This document shows positions 1 to 5,471 of a stretch of 5,896 bases of DNA, one piece after another. Location of the stretch: contig DAIORV010000136.1 in assembly GCA_036752825.1 (NCBI GenBank), positions 1-5,896 on the forward strand, given 5' to 3'. The position numbers and the translations under genes are program-made. The notes beneath the pieces are model-generated. The model made no database searches. It was not told the origin of the DNA and worked only from the letters and a program-made list of their open reading frames with translations. Each line of letters begins with the position of its first letter. The stretch's first letter is position 1. The DNA comes from UBA5177 sp002413265 (GTDB taxonomy: Bacteria; Chloroflexota; UBA5177).

Positions 1-1
1 G

Positions 2-133
2 CCGACGCCGTTGGCAGACCCACCGCGCACCGGTCACATTCCCGAACCACCCGCTAGTCGATTCTTCAACGCCCTGCTAGAGCCACCACCATCGGAAAGG
101 CATTCACCGATGTACAACGGGCCCGTACTCTAG
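2..133 (+). CDS. possible 3' end of an unrecognised gene, cut by window edge
   Basis: One plus-strand frame is open from the window edge to a TAG at 131-133, giving about 43 residues rich in proline (ADPPRTGHIPEP near the start, LLEPPPSERHSPMYNGPVL at the end). The stop shares a CTAG tetranucleotide with the stop of the minus-strand nuclease gene, an arrangement often seen where two real genes converge. I recognise no family. An open run of this length in G+C-rich DNA can occur by chance, and third-position G+C is only moderate, so support is weak. If real, it is the C-terminal tail of a gene lying mostly left of the window. Confidence 0.3.
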   Translation, partial: PTPLADPPRTGHIPEPPASRFFNALLEPPPSERHSPMYNGPVL

Positions 134-1251
134 GCGTCGGCAGGCTCGGCCGCATCCTCGGCTAGATCTTGGATTCCAATGCGTTCGAGTACGGTCTCGC
201 GTGTGAGGGCATGTCGCAGGCGCGTTGCGCTGTTTTGATTCCCGTACTTGCCTTTGAAGGTGATGGCCCGTTCAGCTGGAACCGTTTTCTCCCAGCTGAC
301 TGGCACAAACCACTCCGTCTCGTCGTCGCCCTTGGCGGCATTGGCGGCCATGTTTGACGCCGTTAGGGGCACCTCTGTAATTAGCTTCGGCTGGCCCTCC
401 ACGGTGACTACGAAGTTTCGCGCAGGCTCAGCCTTTCCAGTGACGACCCCGACGCCGACATATCCGCGTCCGGGGAGATTCACGAAAACTCGCCCGCCAA
501 TCGGCAGTTTCCTCAAAGTTCCCGTGTACCATGGGCTGCCACCCGCAGAAACGAACCCGTATTGACGCGCATCTTCCCAATTGCGACCGTCATCTTCGCC
601 GAAGCTCACGTACCAATCCTTGCCGTTCCAAGCCTCTTGCGGTTTCTTGATCTGACTCCCCTTGCGGGCTGGGGCGTCCTCGGTGGGGTCGATCAACCAG
701 GTGCGAGTCAGGTACTGAGTGCCTCCCTCCTCGAAGGCTTGGAAGAACACGACGTTCATCGGCATACCGAATCCCTGGGCGTAGATCACGATCCGCTCAC
801 TGGCGGAATCAAGAGCACTGGCGACAATAACCAACTTGTGCTCGACGTTGATCGTTTCCGGAGGCTCCAACTGGAAGGTAGTGCGGAAAGCCTCCTCGAA
901 CTCGGTACCTTCCCGATAACGAGCGAAAATGGTCTGGACATCCTCATACCCAAGGTGCCGCACCCAATAGCCGTAGTCCATCGCTTGGGCCACTACCTCT
1001 CGCGGCGTACGGTCCTTCTTGATCTCGATTATGTAAAGCGTTCCCTCTTGGTCGATGGCAAGCAAATCGACCCGTCCAGCGAAGTTAGTTACGACCTGGC
1101 GACCGATTAAGAGCAGGGCATTGGGCAAACCGAGAAGCCCTATGTCTGCCTCGAGGATCTCCTCGAGTAAGCGCTCGTCGGCAAGAGGGGTTCGCGCGAC
1201 CGGTAAGGCCTTGCCCAGCTCAATACGCCAAACCGCCACTCCGATCGGCAC
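130..1251 (-). CDS. PD-(D/E)XK nuclease-like protein with C-terminal EVE/PUA-like region
   Basis: Predicted protein of 373 residues. The N-terminal domain (about 20-110) shows the PD-(D/E)XK pattern of NucS/RecB-like nucleases: a helix with glutamates (E30/E31), D62 in GRVDLLAID, E76-I-K78 in LYIIEIKK, and Q89 followed by MDYGYWV in the next helix. All expected catalytic positions are present, so it could be an active metal-dependent DNase. Residues about 211-345 form a second part: KDWYVSFGED, WEDARQYGFVSAGG, then GGRVFVNLPGRGYVGVG and a late KGKYGNQNSATRL. The order, with a beta strand after a GDRVF-like turn, resembles EVE/PUA-type barrels that read modified bases; this second assignment is inference. 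The GTG start at 1251 has no Shine-Dalgarno sequence but a TAGGCT hexamer 6 bases upstream, suggesting a leaderless mRNA. The protein is probably cytoplasmic, as no signal peptide or membrane segment is seen. It is transcribed divergently from the UDG-like gene. Confidence 0.88.
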   Translation of the reverse strand: MPIGVAVWRIELGKALPVARTPLADERLLEEILEADIGLLGLPNALLLIGRQVVTNFAGRVDLLAIDQEGTLYIIEIKKDRTPREVVAQAMDYGYWVRHLGYEDVQTIFARYREGTEFEEAFRTTFQLEPPETINVEHKLVIVASALDSASERIVIYAQGFGMPMNVVFFQAFEEGGTQYLTRTWLIDPTEDAPARKGSQIKKPQEAWNGKDWYVSFGEDDGRNWEDARQYGFVSAGGSPWYTGTLRKLPIGGRVFVNLPGRGYVGVGVVTGKAEPARNFVVTVEGQPKLITEVPLTASNMAANAAKGDDETEWFVPVSWEKTVPAERAITFKGKYGNQNSATRLRHALTRETVLERIGIQDLAEDAAEPADA

Positions 1252-1257
1252 GCGCCT

Positions 1258-1263
1258 AGCCTA
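1258..1263 (-). promoter_or_regulatory. candidate -10 hexamer for the minus-strand nuclease gene
   Basis: On the minus strand this reads TAGGCT, fitting the actinobacterial TAnnnT -10 pattern, and ends 6 bases before the GTG start codon. That spacing would place transcription initiation at or next to the start codon. No convincing -35 element is visible. Hexamers of this form are common by chance; the support is the spacing and the matching arrangement before the divergent gene. Confidence 0.33.
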
Positions 1264-1300
1264 CAACCGAAAGACTAGGTGGTCCTCAGCCGCCGTCGCA

Positions 1301-1330
1301 GCGTTACCTGCCGGCGGCATTGGCTAACGC
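1301..1330. promoter_or_regulatory. imperfect inverted repeat in the divergent promoter region
   Basis: GCGTTA at 1301-1306 and TAACGC at 1325-1330 are exact reverse complements. Between them CC pairs with GG, and TGCC (1309-1312) pairs with GGCA (1316-1319) around a GGC loop. The whole 30-base element can fold with only TT and one C unpaired on the right side. It lies between the start codons of two divergent genes and ends 18 bases before the candidate -10 of the plus-strand gene. It could be an operator controlling both directions, or a hairpin in a longer transcript. Function is inferred from position only. Confidence 0.45.
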
Positions 1331-1347
1331 GTGAACGTGTACTTTAA

Positions 1348-1353
1348 TAGTGT
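1348..1353 (+). promoter_or_regulatory. candidate -10 hexamer for the UDG-like gene
   Basis: TAGTGT ends 6 bases before the GTG start at 1360, the same arrangement as on the other side of this divergent region. An alternative promoter is TTGGCT (1320-1325) with TTTAAT (1343-1348) at a 17-base spacing. Either would give an mRNA with almost no 5' leader, in line with the absence of a ribosome binding site. Confidence 0.35.
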
Positions 1354-1359
1354 CCACAA

Positions 1360-2064
1360 GTGGAGCCCGAGTCTCGGCGGCTGGCGTTGGAGATCGCCCA
1401 TTGTCCCGTGATCGCCGCCGTGCTCAAAGGGGCACCCTCCCCTTGCCGCGAGGTAATCGCCTTCCAGAATAGGCCGGCATCGGAGCGATGGGTCGCCGAA
1501 CCGTGGAGTGGGCATCTCGAGCGTGCACCGATCGTGTTTCTCAGCTCTAATCCGTCGTCAGGGGACCCAAATGAACCGCCCGCGCCAGCCGACCTGACCG
1601 AATCATCCGACGACGAGGCGATTTTGCATGCGTTCGAAGATGCCTTCGACGAGGGACCATGGAACGGCATCCATGATGGGACCCACCTACGCAGCACAGA
1701 TGGACACGTCGGGAAGTATGTGGCGTACTGGGGGTCCTGCAAAGCTCGCGCCTCCGAACTCTTTGGCCGGTTGGCGATGCCTGGTCGCGATTACGCGTTG
1801 ACGGAAGTTGTTCACTGCGGCTCACAGAGTGAGATCGGAGTATGGCCGGCAGCAGGGGAATGCGTTCGCCGATACTTGGAGCGAGTACTGCAGCTCTCGC
1901 CAGCGGTGGTCGTAGTAGTTGTCGGCGCGGTCGCCCGCGACATCGTCCGATCAATGGTTCCACAGACGGCCATCGGTGTCACCCACGTTGGCCCTGTTAC
2001 TTGCGGCGGGTCGACAACGGCACGTGCTATTCCTTCCACATCCAAATGCTCGCGGCGTACCTAA
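1360..2064 (+). CDS. uracil-DNA glycosylase-like protein, main reading frame (C-terminus frameshifted)
   Basis: As written, this frame gives 234 residues. Residues 57-68 (PIVFLSSNPSSG) occupy the place of the first UDG-superfamily motif. Residues 146-160 (ALTEVVHCGSQSEIG), then a cysteine-bearing helix and PAVVVVVVGAVARDIV (181-196), match the central core of family-4-like UDG proteins. GVTHVGPVTCGG (206-217) leads toward the final histidine motif, but the frame then runs into 17 unrelated residues and a TAA. The missing LPHPNA motif lies in the next frame (see the following entry), so the natural product is probably 259 residues ending at 2141. UDG-fold proteins flip out and remove uracil or other damaged bases; substrate specificity cannot be read here. 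GTG at 1360 is the first start after an in-frame TAG at 1348-1350. The gene is followed at once by a GIY-YIG gene. The break may be real inactivation or base-calling error in G runs. Confidence 0.8.
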   Translation: MEPESRRLALEIAHCPVIAAVLKGAPSPCREVIAFQNRPASERWVAEPWSGHLERAPIVFLSSNPSSGDPNEPPAPADLTESSDDEAILHAFEDAFDEGPWNGIHDGTHLRSTDGHVGKYVAYWGSCKARASELFGRLAMPGRDYALTEVVHCGSQSEIGVWPAAGECVRRYLERVLQLSPAVVVVVVGAVARDIVRSMVPQTAIGVTHVGPVTCGGSTTARAIPSTSKCSRRT

Positions 2065-2141
2065 GGGGCGTTGGAGCCTACTTGGGAGGTCGCTCCGAAG
2101 AGGTGCTGAGCGCAATCCGCTCCGCCCTCGCCGGAGGCTGA
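2008..2141 (+). pseudogene. out-of-frame C-terminal part of the UDG-like gene, two apparent +1 frameshifts
   Basis: Dropping one G from GGG at 2008-2010 moves the UDG frame into RQRHVLFLPHPNARGVPK, whose LPHPN is the expected C-terminal UDG histidine motif. Dropping one G from GGGG at 2065-2068 then continues into GVGAYLGGRSEEVLSAIR and a TGA at 2139-2141. With both corrections the protein is 259 residues and stops 7 bases before the next gene, as expected for an operon. Both breaks fall in G runs and both are one extra base. This pattern suits homopolymer sequencing error at least as well as true decay, because the amino-acid sequence on both sides looks intact. Confidence 0.75.
2133..2137 (+). 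promoter_or_regulatory. ribosome binding site of the GIY-YIG gene
   Basis: GGAGG lies 11 bases before the ATG at 2149, inside the last codons of the frame-corrected UDG-like gene. The position suggests translational coupling: a ribosome finishing the upstream frame at 2141 ends between this site and the next start. Confidence 0.6.
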
Positions 2142-2148
2142 GCCAGTC

Positions 2149-2652
2149 ATGGCGTTTCTTCACATTCCTGGGCACGATCCCAAAGGCGCTCACTGGCAGG
2201 GCTATGAATGGTCCGATTGGCACAGCCTTCGACAAGTGTCCGACGGGAGCCAGGAGGTCTTCGCCGACGTGCCGCCGCTCGTTCGGGTCGCAGGGCTGTA
2301 CCGCCTGTGTCTTCGTCGCCAAAAGGGTCTCCTGTATATCGGGCAGACGGGACGGTCTCTTCAGCATCGGCTTCGGGGCCACTACGATCGCGCTCTCTTC
2401 GCGTCTGGGATCAAGGTGCGAAGGAGCACCCGACCGGTTCGGCCGATGTATCGCCAACTGGGCAAGATGCTTGGGGATGGTTGGTCAGTGATGGCATCTT
2501 GGATCCCCCTTCCCGGCCTGCCAAAGGGTGACCGCTTGGGCGTCGAGGCTGAGCTGATCGCTGCTTATCGAGCGGTCATGGGCAAGAACCCGACCCTACA
2601 ATTCCTGTCTCTCGACGAGGACGACGACATCGGTGCCGGCAACGGGCTCTAA
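2149..2652 (+). CDS. GIY-YIG nuclease-like protein
   Basis: Protein of 167 residues with one GIY-YIG domain at about 46-150. The signature is GLY (49-51), a short hairpin, then YIG (63-65), followed by QTGRS with R69, R74 in LQHRLRGH, a glutamate in GVEAELIAAYR (E133 or E135, the likely metal ligand), and N147 in GKNPTLQ. This order matches stand-alone GIY-YIG endonucleases, which cut one DNA strand using a single metal ion, so catalytic activity is plausible. The N-terminal 45 residues have no recognised domain; the C-terminus ends in an acidic run (DEDDD, 156-160). There is no signal peptide or separate DNA-binding domain, so targeting may come from a partner. The gene starts 7 bases after the corrected stop of the UDG-like gene, with a GGAGG overlapping that gene, and is probably co-transcribed with it. 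Its substrate is not identifiable. Confidence 0.92.
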   Translation: MAFLHIPGHDPKGAHWQGYEWSDWHSLRQVSDGSQEVFADVPPLVRVAGLYRLCLRRQKGLLYIGQTGRSLQHRLRGHYDRALFASGIKVRRSTRPVRPMYRQLGKMLGDGWSVMASWIPLPGLPKGDRLGVEAELIAAYRAVMGKNPTLQFLSLDEDDDIGAGNGL

Positions 2653-2885
2653 GCTCGCGCGACTTCACGCCAGTCTCAGGGGCCCACTCCGTTTCGGCAA
2701 GCTCCCATGAGAGACCGGTGCTGGTGACCAGGTTATGACGTTCTTTGCCCAGTCACCGCGCATAGCGTGCGAGATGGTAGCACTCCGCTGGTCCACAGCT
2801 CCTGGGGTATTCCGGCTGAAATGTCCGGTTGGGCGCCTCTTGGTCGGTGACCGATCCAGCAATCAGCCACCGCCCTATCGCTCAG
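2653..2885. other. intergenic region between convergent genes
   Basis: No supported gene. A 65-codon minus-strand reading frame here has no ribosome binding site and unremarkable composition. Small inverted repeats are present (CTGG-TGA-CCAG at 2721-2731; TCGG-TGA-CCGA at about 2844-2854; ATCGCT/AGCGAT at 2877-2895, overlapping the stop of the minus-strand gene), but none has the stem length or T tract of a convincing terminator. Confidence 0.5.
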
Positions 2886-4052
2886 TTACAGCGATGCAGC
2901 GGCCTTGATCCTGTCGATGTACCCGCCGATAAGGCCGAGAACCATATGTAGCTCTTCGGTACTGCGAAGCGTGCCAGTGCCGGCGTAAGCGAACTGCTCG
3001 AGCGCGGGATCGCCCTTTGCCATCTGGGTCATGGGCTTGAGTGCGGTGTGCAGCTCGGCTCGTTCGACAGGATTGACGTAGGGAGGTTGATTGCACACAG
3101 AGCCAAAGGGAATCTCCAAGAGATATTTCGGGACGCTGTACAGCGAGCACATCGTAACCAGTCCGCGAGGCAAGGATAATCTCAGGTGAAGAATCGGATA
3201 GGTCAATCCGCGGTTCCCGTGCACTTGCAGATCACCGCGCTCATCGGCCCACTTGAGAATCTCCTCGCCCATTCGCATGGCTAGCCCGGAAGCCTCCCCC
3301 AGGCGCTCAAGGATTTCGGGTGCTGTCCAAGGTGATTCGCGTGAAGCGGCACGCTTAGTCGTCTTTGCGGCGATTGCTTTTGACGTCTGACCGACTAAAC
3401 GGGGCATCAGCATCTGCTGGCCGTTGCCCGCGTATTGCACGACTTCGACGGCCAAGACCTCGACGCGGCTCATTTCCTCGTTGAGAAATTCGACAAGCGT
3501 CTTTAACTCGCCTGGGATCTCGTCGGCAACAAAGATAAGGCGAATATGTCGTTCGCGTAGGTTAGTTCCAACGAGTTCCCAGAACCGCTCGTAGTCTTCC
3601 TCGACAGTCTCCGACTCCCCACCTTCTAGAAGCTCCGCTACCGACGCCACTGCGAGCTCGTGTCCCTTGCAAAGCTCTTCGAACCAGCCCCTGAGCTGAT
3701 CGATTGGCCAGTAGAGACTGCCATTAGCCGCATACTCGATTAGTTGCGCGACCACGTCGCGTCGAGCCTCCGGATTTCCACCACGCTTCGCCTCAACGAG
3801 TGTGGGGATGCCATCTTGATCCATAAAGAGGTGATCCAGCGACCATCTGCCCGAACCCTGCGAAGGACCGACTCCGGCCTCGCGCTTAATCAGGCGCCAT
3901 CGACGAGGGTTCGAGGAGTCGATTTGATCGCCAGGTAACAGCTCGGGATGATCTGCGATCAGCTTCTGAAGATCATCCTCGAGGCGATATGGCGTTCGGT
4001 TAGCCGGCTGCAGAACGCCACCGGTTCCCACCACGTAGATTGAGTCGGTCAC
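2886..4052 (-). CDS. PD-(D/E)XK nuclease-like protein, second type
   Basis: With the GTG start at 4052 the protein has 388 residues. The N-terminal domain carries a PD-(D/E)XK pattern: E25 in YRLEDDLQKLIADHPELLPG, D73 in RWSLDHLF, E87-A-K89 in PTLVEAKRGG, and Q103 in DVVAQLIEYAANG. The key residues are all present. The middle (about 110-230) is helical and acidic. The C-terminal part begins near SPWTAPEILERLGE and ends with a beta-rich and helical stretch I do not recognise; it may bind DNA or a partner. The family occurs widely as uncharacterised nuclease-like proteins and is distinct from the 130-1251 protein. The frame extends upstream to a start at 4214 (442 residues), but the extra 54 residues are low in recognisable content and would overlap the preceding small ORF. 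The domain begins close after VTDSIYVVGTGG, so I prefer 4052. No Shine-Dalgarno sequence is seen; TACTGT lies 8 bases upstream, suggesting a leaderless start. Confidence 0.87.
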   Translation of the reverse strand: MTDSIYVVGTGGVLQPANRTPYRLEDDLQKLIADHPELLPGDQIDSSNPRRWRLIKREAGVGPSQGSGRWSLDHLFMDQDGIPTLVEAKRGGNPEARRDVVAQLIEYAANGSLYWPIDQLRGWFEELCKGHELAVASVAELLEGGESETVEEDYERFWELVGTNLRERHIRLIFVADEIPGELKTLVEFLNEEMSRVEVLAVEVVQYAGNGQQMLMPRLVGQTSKAIAAKTTKRAASRESPWTAPEILERLGEASGLAMRMGEEILKWADERGDLQVHGNRGLTYPILHLRLSLPRGLVTMCSLYSVPKYLLEIPFGSVCNQPPYVNPVERAELHTALKPMTQMAKGDPALEQFAYAGTGTLRSTEELHMVLGLIGGYIDRIKAAASL

Positions 4053-4060
4053 GATCGTCC

Positions 4061-4066
4061 ACAGTA
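4061..4066 (-). promoter_or_regulatory. candidate -10 hexamer for the second nuclease gene
   Basis: The minus strand reads TACTGT, a TAnnnT hexamer, ending 8 bases before the GTG at 4052. This supports the shorter start and a leaderless transcript, by analogy with the two starts at 1251 and 1360. No clear -35 is visible. Confidence 0.3.
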
Positions 4067-4150
4067 TGGAGTGCGCCCGGTCCTTCTCCCTCTCGCTGTT
4101 TGGTGCGGCGCGACTATTTAGGAAGCCAGTGCCCATAAGGCCTGCTGGCG

Positions 4151-4372
4151 CTAGGTTCCCGCAGATCGGGGAACAATAAGAGTGAGGAGAAAACCGGTCC
4201 TCTCTTCGAGCCACCGATACGCCGACTCGTAGATCCGGAAGGCATCGTCCTCGGCCCTGCTAAGCGGTCCTCCCAGCCGAGCCGACTGGACGATGCCAAA
4301 CTGTACGTATTCGAACGAACGAGAGTGGTGAAAGAGATGCGAAGACGAATCTGCGATCAAGGACGACCCCAT
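4151..4372 (-). CDS. small protein of unknown function
   Basis: This frame encodes 73 residues from an ATG with a strong ribosome binding site (GGAGG 6 bases upstream), the best argument that it is translated. I recognise no family. The sequence is soluble-looking, with aromatic and charged residues: FEYVQFGIVQSARLGG, then a likely helix, LSRAEDDAFRIYESAYRWLEE, and a short hydrophobic end. There is no signal peptide, membrane helix or cysteine pair. It stops 98 bases before the preferred start of the downstream nuclease gene in the same orientation, so the two could be one transcript. Upstream lies a decayed Fic-family fragment. The Fic-inhibitory antitoxin motif ([ST]xxxE[GN]) is absent, so an antitoxin role is not supported. 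It could also be the surviving 5' part of a longer gene. Confidence 0.55.
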   Translation of the reverse strand: MGSSLIADSSSHLFHHSRSFEYVQFGIVQSARLGGPLSRAEDDAFRIYESAYRWLEERTGFLLTLIVPRSAGT

Positions 4373-4378
4373 GCGACA

Positions 4379-4383
4379 CCTCC
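4379..4383 (-). promoter_or_regulatory. ribosome binding site of the 73-residue ORF
   Basis: The minus strand reads TTGGAGGTGTCGC then ATG, placing GGAGG 6 bases before the start codon, close to the ideal spacing. This decides the start at 4372. Confidence 0.6.
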
Positions 4384-4419
4384 AAGAGCGCTGCCAGACG
4401 CCGGGGGCCGCGGGACGCG

Positions 4420-4737
4420 ACCGGGCGGCTAGCCTAGCTCGCTTCTTGGAAAGAGCGGCGGGATCGCCATAGACAAATTCTAACTAGTGGTTGGGCTGAG
4501 ATTGCCAGCACGAATCGGCCATCTTGGTCCCGCCACGTTGTCATGGTCCGACAACCTGTAGGAGGGCAAAACTCGGTCCAGTGAGATCGGCGATCCTGCC
4601 AGGACACTTGAACTACTGATGACTAGCTTGACCGTGAAGCCGAAGGACCGCTTCATAGATCTGGCGCATCCGTATAGTTCATGACAAGTCGGCCAACGCG
4701 GCCATTGCCGTCCAGAAACGGGTCCTGTCGCGCTAGG
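4420..4737 (-). pseudogene. decayed 3' fragment of a Fic-family gene
   Basis: Reading the minus strand, one frame at about 4685-4727 gives QDPFLDGNGRVGRLV, a near-perfect Fic core (HPFxDGNGRxxR) with the catalytic histidine replaced by aspartate. A second frame further down gives RQIYEAVLRLHG, then GRIADLTGPSF (about 4568-4600), like the winged-helix segment RIAELTGLSF found after the Fic domain. About 41 codons from that arginine comes EFVYGDPAAL (from 4480), like the closing RLFVY strand. The pieces lie in the order and orientation of a Fic gene, but in two frames, with in-frame stops, a shortened middle and no N-terminal half. Fic proteins transfer AMP or similar groups to target proteins; this copy cannot do so. 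The fragment abuts the promoter region of the GYD gene. Only the core motif is beyond doubt; the two later matches are weaker. Confidence 0.62.
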
Positions 4738-4747
4738 CTGGGCACCT

Positions 4748-4766
4748 GCGCAACGCGGTGTTGCGC
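4748..4766. repeat. perfect 7-bp inverted repeat upstream of the GYD gene
   Basis: GCGCAAC (4748-4754) and GTTGCGC (4760-4766) are exact reverse complements around a 5-base loop (GCGGT). On the plus strand the stem is followed by TTTGATTT (4767-4774) and then the ribosome binding site of the GYD gene. It could be an operator, or a 5'-leader hairpin acting as an attenuator or mRNA stabiliser. A TAGGCT hexamer at 4734-4739 would start a transcript right at the stem. Confidence 0.6.
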
Positions 4767-4774
4767 TTTGATTT

Positions 4775-4780
4775 AGGGGG
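4775..4780 (+). promoter_or_regulatory. ribosome binding site of the GYD gene
   Basis: AGGGGG lies 6 bases before ATG at 4787. An in-frame TTG at 4781 is also possible on paper but sits directly against this site, so the ATG is the better start. Confidence 0.6.
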
Positions 4781-4786
4781 TTGGGT

Positions 4787-5080
4787 ATGGCCACATACGT
4801 CTGTCTGATGAACTTCAGCAGCGACGGCATCCAGAGCATCAAAGACCATCCGAAGCGGCGTGACGAGGCGCGCAAAGCGGCTGAGGGCATGGGTCTCAAG
4901 ATCCACGGCGTCTACCTAACGCTCGGCCCCTATGACCTCACCGTCATCTTGGAGGCCCCCAACGATGAGATGGCCGCGACCTTCGCGCTCGCCAGCGGCA
5001 TGCGGGGCAAGATATCGACCCTGACCATGAGGGCCTTCACTGAGGCAGAGTCCAACAAGCTGATCAGCGGCCTGCCCTAG
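4787..5080 (+). CDS. GYD domain-containing protein
   Basis: Protein of 97 residues filled by one GYD domain. It opens MATYVCLMNFSSDGIQSIKD, continues with a basic helix (PKRRDEARKAAEGMG) and the family's central strand region GVYLTLGPYDLTVILEAPND, followed by a helix, and closes with ISTLTMRAFTEAES. Length and segment order match the family, which adopts a ferredoxin-like fold and probably forms oligomers. The family has no agreed biochemical role, and no catalytic residue is evident. The protein is probably cytoplasmic. The gene appears to be transcribed alone: upstream is a hairpin and the Fic remnant on the other strand, downstream about 400 bases without a supported gene. It looks like part of the normal chromosome rather than of the nuclease cluster. 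Confidence 0.92.
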   Translation: MATYVCLMNFSSDGIQSIKDHPKRRDEARKAAEGMGLKIHGVYLTLGPYDLTVILEAPNDEMAATFALASGMRGKISTLTMRAFTEAESNKLISGLP

Positions 5081-5091
5081 AGAAGTCAAGC

Positions 5092-5109
5092 GGCCCCACT
5101 GGGGGTGCC
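5092..5109 (+). terminator. possible terminator hairpin after the GYD gene
   Basis: Starting 12 bases after the GYD stop, GGCCCC can pair with GGG and GCC on the right, with one bulged T and a 5-base loop. The stem is short but very G+C-rich. No T tract follows, so this would be an atypical terminator of the kind reported in actinomycetes. Confidence 0.28.
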
Positions 5110-5471
5110 TATACAGCAGACGGGCTCGGTTGTACGACTCTCTTCGCTTATCGCAAGGTAAGGCTCCGCTCTTCATAGCAAGGGGCTATCGACAGCAACG
5201 GTTTGTCAGACCGCGGAGAAGCAACCCGTATTCGCGGCTCTTGATGAAGCGGACAAACGAGAACGGTCTGGAAAGACCATCACCGACAATCAAGTAGTCG
5301 GCCGAGCCGCATTCGATGGGCCCATGGCTTGCTCCTGGTCGAACATTGGTTCGGTAAGGGTGACGGCCGCTGGCTCGGCGAATCGGCTCAATTAAATACC
5401 GCGCGAAACTTTCCCACCGTGTGACGCATGTAACTAGCAGTCCGAGTAGCTGCTGTTCAGCTCTGATTGAT

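Noticed and set aside
1..141. GCCGACGCC at 1-9 and its reverse complement at 133-141, as possible terminal inverted repeats
   Set aside because: No transposase lies between them, the arms are low-complexity G+C sequence, and the right arm is the last codons of the nuclease gene.
562..1110. 182-codon plus-strand frame
   Set aside because: Antisense to the catalytic domain of the PD-(D/E)XK gene, whose motifs are clear; it is a shadow of that gene in G+C-rich DNA.
1547..1963. 138-codon minus-strand frame, and other frames within 1324-2457
   Set aside because: Arginine- and serine-rich translations typical of shadows; they lie across the UDG-like and GIY-YIG genes and show no motif.
2665..2862. 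65-codon minus-strand frame between the convergent genes
   Set aside because: No ribosome binding site, no family motif and composition like a random open frame.
4053..4214. 54-residue N-terminal extension of the second nuclease
   Set aside because: It would overlap the 73-residue ORF and lacks recognisable content, while the domain and a leaderless-type promoter fit the GTG at 4052. It stays possible.
4428..4438. GCTAG-C-CTAGC palindrome as a possible operator
   Set aside because: Only 5-bp arms, inside the decayed Fic region, with no adjacent promoter features.
4480..4899. 139-codon minus-strand frame
   Set aside because: It overlaps the GYD gene antisense, and the Fic-like motifs lie in the other two frames of the same strand, so this frame is not the gene.
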